A stretch of 64,000 bases of DNA, taken from the NCBI GenBank assembly GCA_005408345.1, contig SEMN01000123.1, forward strand, positions 186,001 to 250,000. Reading direction: 5' to 3'. This document shows positions 60,621-64,000 of this stretch, piece by piece. The position numbers and the translations under genes were made by a program. Under the pieces are notes generated by a model. The model did no database searches. It had not been told where the DNA came from and saw nothing but the letters and a program-made list of their open reading frames with translations. Origin of the DNA: Macquaria australasica (Eukaryota; Chordata; Actinopteri; Centrarchiformes; Percichthyidae). How positions within the stretch are numbered: the stretch's first letter is position 1; each line of letters begins with the position of its first letter.

Positions 60621-61942
60621 CATAAGATGTGAGATAGTATCACCTGTTATATACAGTAGCTTATCTGCATTGGTTATGGATTTATCAGTATGTTTAGCCA
60701 GAAAACTCCATTAACTTTTCAACACTCAATCCCCTGACTGGACCAGAGTTGAGCCAGGTCCAACGTGTTTTCAGTGTAATCATATCCGGGTGGGGGTCTA
60801 TGCTACTGCCATGGATCTCGTGTCAATATGTCTAATACCCGAGTGGATCCGAGCTGACTCGCTATCAGCTCTGAACACATGGCGCGTCATAATCGGGAGA
60901 AAAATGTGTTTTTTGACACAAGCTGGAGAGTGTGAACAGAGAAGCGCAGGAAAAATGACATGCCTTACTACTCTTTTTGACCACGGCGGCTCCTTAATTA
61001 GTGGCGCATCAGTGTTGGCGTTTTCTCTCTATTTAGGCCATTCTAGGTCAACTGCATTTTGGATTGTCAAGTTCAGTAATGTCAGCTATATCTATCTAAA
61101 GTTTGCAAATATTAACTAACACCAGTCAACATAAGCTACTGGTCATATCAGATCGAGTAAGGCTATGGAACTCCTGAGTGTATTGAATAGAGCCATTTCT
61201 AAGAGGAAGAATGTGGTGTTTCATTTTTTTCAAAAGTTACAGTGTCTCGCTTTAAACACTGAATATCATCATTTTTTCCCACTTGTGGCATCACACCGAA
61301 GGGACAGTTTAGAATGGCTTTTTTGAATGGTACAATTTTATTACTTCAAAAAGTTAGTGAAGCAGTTAAGAGTGCCGGCTTCATGCTTTAACAGCATTTG
61401 AATGCCAAGCCACACAACACAACAAGGTAATTCTTGTTTTCCATAATACCCCTTATTTAAAGGCAACTTTGGAAGTGCCTCCATTTTTTTTTAATGCCCA
61501 AATTGTGTTTCCTTTTTGAAAAAAAAGCCAACAACGTTTGGTCATAGAAAACCCATTACATTTTTTGACTATTGTGTAGTGATATTATTACTACTACTAC
61601 ATATACAGTAATATGTTCATTAAACAACATACTGTAGAAAAACAACACTCTCTTCCTGCAATTTTGGAAGCCTCGTCATATAAACTTGTCACCCAGACAT
61701 ATTCTATCACATGGTGTTAATTAATGCTTTTCAGCACTTACAGGATTTACGTTGGATTGACTTGGTACATTTAGCACTGTAATTTCAAATGTCTGCAAAA
61801 TAGAGTGGTAGTGATGTATCTCCTGAAAAAACTGTGTGTGCGAGCGTGCGTGTCAGTGAGTGTGTATTGTACACACATTGCAATGCTTCTCCCTGTGCTG
61901 CAATCAATCCCTTTAATTACTCTGTCGTCGCTGCAACCAAAG
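60621..61942. other. Unassigned sequence
   Basis: Nothing recognised. An A/T-homopolymer-rich part lies at 61440-61580. Confidence 0.5.
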
Positions 61943-62052
61943 CCTTCATCAGAGCCCAGAACATCACAATCCTGGCAGAGTACAGAAAGAGGGGGAAAGA
62001 TACCGAAGCTAGAAGAGAGGAAGAGTTAAAGCCGCTGTTAAAGATGTTTCAG
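61943..62052 (+). other. Possible coding exon
   Basis: An open frame reads AFIRAQNITILAEYRKRGKD followed by TEARREEELKPLLKMFQ and ends at a good donor, TTTCAG|GTATAT (GT at 62053-62054). The most likely acceptors are AG at 61941-61942 (weak context) or 61951-61952 ('ttcatcag'), giving an exon of 110 or 100 bp. The charged helical character (KRGKD...EARREEELK) and G/C-ending codons look like real protein. The frame is also open further upstream (to 61834). I do not recognise the family and saw no partner exon. Confidence 0.3.
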
Positions 62053-62485
62053 GTATATCTCATCTGCTGGACTGAAGATTGGTAACTCTCATTTCCATTC
62101 CTGACAGTCTGAAGTGTTGGATATCTTTAATATTTCATTGAATGTGCAGACGTGACAGCTTTGATATAATTTGTATGTTTTCCATTTGCATCTATGAACA
62201 TCTATAAATTTGTCACTCATGTAAATCAGTTGAATGTATTAGCATGCTTTAGCTATTAATAATCGAACATCATTTCCAAATTGGTTTGCACTGAGTTTAC
62301 AGAGGAGAGAAGAGAGACTTATTTCATACATCAAAATAATAAAAAATACATGCCTCTAGTTTGAGACATGTGGCAGATCATTTCTCTGATTTTCACTAAA
62401 GCAAAATGTCCCATTAGCTCCAGACTTTCCCATAATGCACCATCACAATGGGTGTGGCATTCTTTATATATAGTAGTGCGCTACA
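62053..62485. other. Unassigned sequence
   Basis: Nothing recognised. Confidence 0.5.
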
Positions 62486-62493
62486 CTCTGGAT

Positions 62494-62712
62494 CAGTGGT
62501 ATCCAAACTTTAATTGACTGTTGCAACTCCCTTTGCAGATGTTTTATTTGAATAAATGAGGTAAAACTTCAAAGAAAAAAAGGGGGAAAAAATGGACCAA
62601 AGTCTGAAAAAAAAACCTAATTTTTTTCCTACCTGGGCAATAATCTTACGACCCCTTAGATTCATGTTGCGACCCCTTATGGGGGTTCTGACCCCCAGGT
62701 TGGGAACCCCTG
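62494..62712. mobile_element. hAT-like MITE with imperfect 8-bp target duplication
   Basis: The left end CAGTGGTATCCAAAC and the right end GGTTGGGAACCCCTG are inverse hAT-type termini. The interior has 'gcgaccccttatgggggttc' and 'tgacccccaggttgggaacc', typical of a common fish hAT MITE. The flanks ctctggat (62486-62493) and ctctagac (62713-62720) match at 6 of 8 positions. It is 219 bp long and non-coding. Confidence 0.8.
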
Positions 62713-62720
62713 CTCTAGAC

Positions 62721-63373
62721 AGCCACATACAGTACAAGTGGCACACGAATTTTACACTTTATCTGGAAATTCTTGATTGGAAGCTCAGACTCAGGAATGC
62801 ACTAGCATACAAATCAAACAGTCTGTGTTTGCCTGTTGGCTGCTCAGTCTCATCAAAACAGATCTGAAATAACATGTTTAGCAACAGTAAAGGTCCAGAC
62901 TGTCAGTAGTTTATAGCCTAGCTGGTCAACCCATCACAGCTAATTATTTTTAATTAGCTGCATCTTTTTTGCTCACAGTTGTCCTGATGCAGCACTGTGT
63001 GTCAAACTTGCAAACAAACCCTGAACATTAACATCCATAACTAGGACCACAGCACGTGTTAGATATTTTCCTGTATTCTTAAATGTTAACTGTTTCATAC
63101 TTTCTTTCAAGTTTTGTTCAGTTAGTTCTTATATAGAAATCAATGTCACTGTACTTCACTGCTGCGTATCTCACTGTGCAGTAAAACTCTTCTCCTTACT
63201 TTGAGGCAGCAGGCCGCAGTGTTCTGTACTCTAGTTGACTTGCTGAGAGTGCAGTACTCTGGTAGCCCCTAGGCAGTGTTCAGAGACTGGCCTGGGGGTG
63301 TTACTTTGCTTTTCATCATTCTCAACCTTTAGAACGTGCCCATAGGAGGTGACAATGCTGTGGATGGGAACTG
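62721..63373. other. Unassigned sequence
   Basis: Nothing recognised. Confidence 0.5.
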
Positions 63374-63399
63374 GTGTTGTTGTTGTTGTTGTTGTTGTT
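63374..63399. repeat. (GTT)n microsatellite
   Basis: About eight GTT units, with a shorter run at 63436-63447. The Val-rich frame through it is an artefact. Confidence 0.9.
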
Positions 63400-64000
63400 C
63401 ACCTCTGCTGTACTCTGTTCTTTTGTCCTGGCAGCTTGTTGTTGTTGTGGTCTAATGAGATCACACAGAAATACCATAGAAAAACGATTCACACCGAGAG
63501 ACATGTTTGGGGTTTAGTTTTGATGCAGTGGGAGAAGAAAGCCCACGCTTATACACACAAGCGCGCACATCAGACACATCACATCAGACTACTGTGTCAG
63601 GTCTGTGGACGAAAAGGGGAGTTCTTGGCTCGATTAGCAACACTTCCTGGCTGGCTGATAGATTCACTGGTGAATTGCTGTCTGATGGAAAAGGGGGAAA
63701 AAACAACAAAAAGTTTGATCAAGCCATCACAAACTAATATCCTTCCCCTACGTGAGTCTGCACCGCGAGTCAGACAAAATTAACTTCTTTCACGTGGCAA
63801 TGCGACAAGCACTGCAGGGGGGTGTCGCACTACTTTTGTAACATGTTACGTAACATAATAGTACTTTGTTGGGTAATAGAGTAATATAACATGTCCACTT
63901 TGAGAAGAAAGCATGAGGTTGCTGTTCTGGGTGACACAAATTACAGGTATACATACCATACACACGTTTTTCAAAGTGGCATTCACACGAAAACGTGTCA
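63400..64000. other. Unassigned sequence
   Basis: Nothing recognised to the end of the window. Confidence 0.5.

Noticed and set aside
63349..63783. 144-codon frame starting with a valine run
   Set aside because: The valine run is the GTT microsatellite; the remainder has no recognisable domain.
1..64000. An undescribed multi-gene biological system
   Set aside because: No cluster of host genes, conserved operon-like layout or novel enzymatic module is visible. The only substantial coding sequence is the LINE.

Overview
The window looks like gene-poor, repeat-rich DNA from a ray-finned (teleost) fish. The grounds are long CA/TG microsatellites, many short elements with terminal inverted repeats (TIRs) of kinds I recognise from fish genomes, and a LINE of the fish L2/CR1-like type. 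No complete host protein-coding gene is visible. Long open frames are few, and most come from CA/TG runs, purine-rich tracts or the LINE. The stretch could be intergenic or one or more large introns; sequence alone does not decide this. All family names below are from memory, not from a search.

Layout. 1-11 kb: a fish interspersed repeat interrupted by a TTAA-ended MITE (421-639), a solo-LTR-like element (2698-3201), a second TTAA-ended MITE (5907-6166), and two MITEs lying almost end to end (9997-10504 and 10522-10834). 11-26 kb: mostly unassigned DNA with microsatellites, a decayed LINE fragment (about 15.7-16.2 kb, minus strand) and two strong inverted repeats (22583-22633, 23643-23680). 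26-34 kb: a second, better solo-LTR copy with a 5-bp target duplication (26390-26914), a nearly full-length LINE (about 29061-32670, plus strand) with an intact 460-codon reverse transcriptase frame but three upstream frameshifts, another LINE 3' tail and a third LTR-like element. 34-64 kb: largely unassigned DNA with fish repeats, four more TIR elements (44667-45393, 50341-50858, 54581-54887, 62494-62712), a probable RTE-type LINE tail and a small RT C-terminal fragment.

A handful of short open segments bounded by good splice-like signals (7378-7514, 11160-11284, 26121-26205, 35563-35759, 61943-62052) are given as possible exons. I recognise none of their peptides, they lie on both strands, and they do not assemble into one gene model.

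I found no CRISPR array, tRNA, rRNA, operon-like cluster or plausible new multi-gene system. The most informative content is mobile-element archaeology: nested insertions, pairs of related copies, preserved target duplications and a LINE broken at a homopolymer run.
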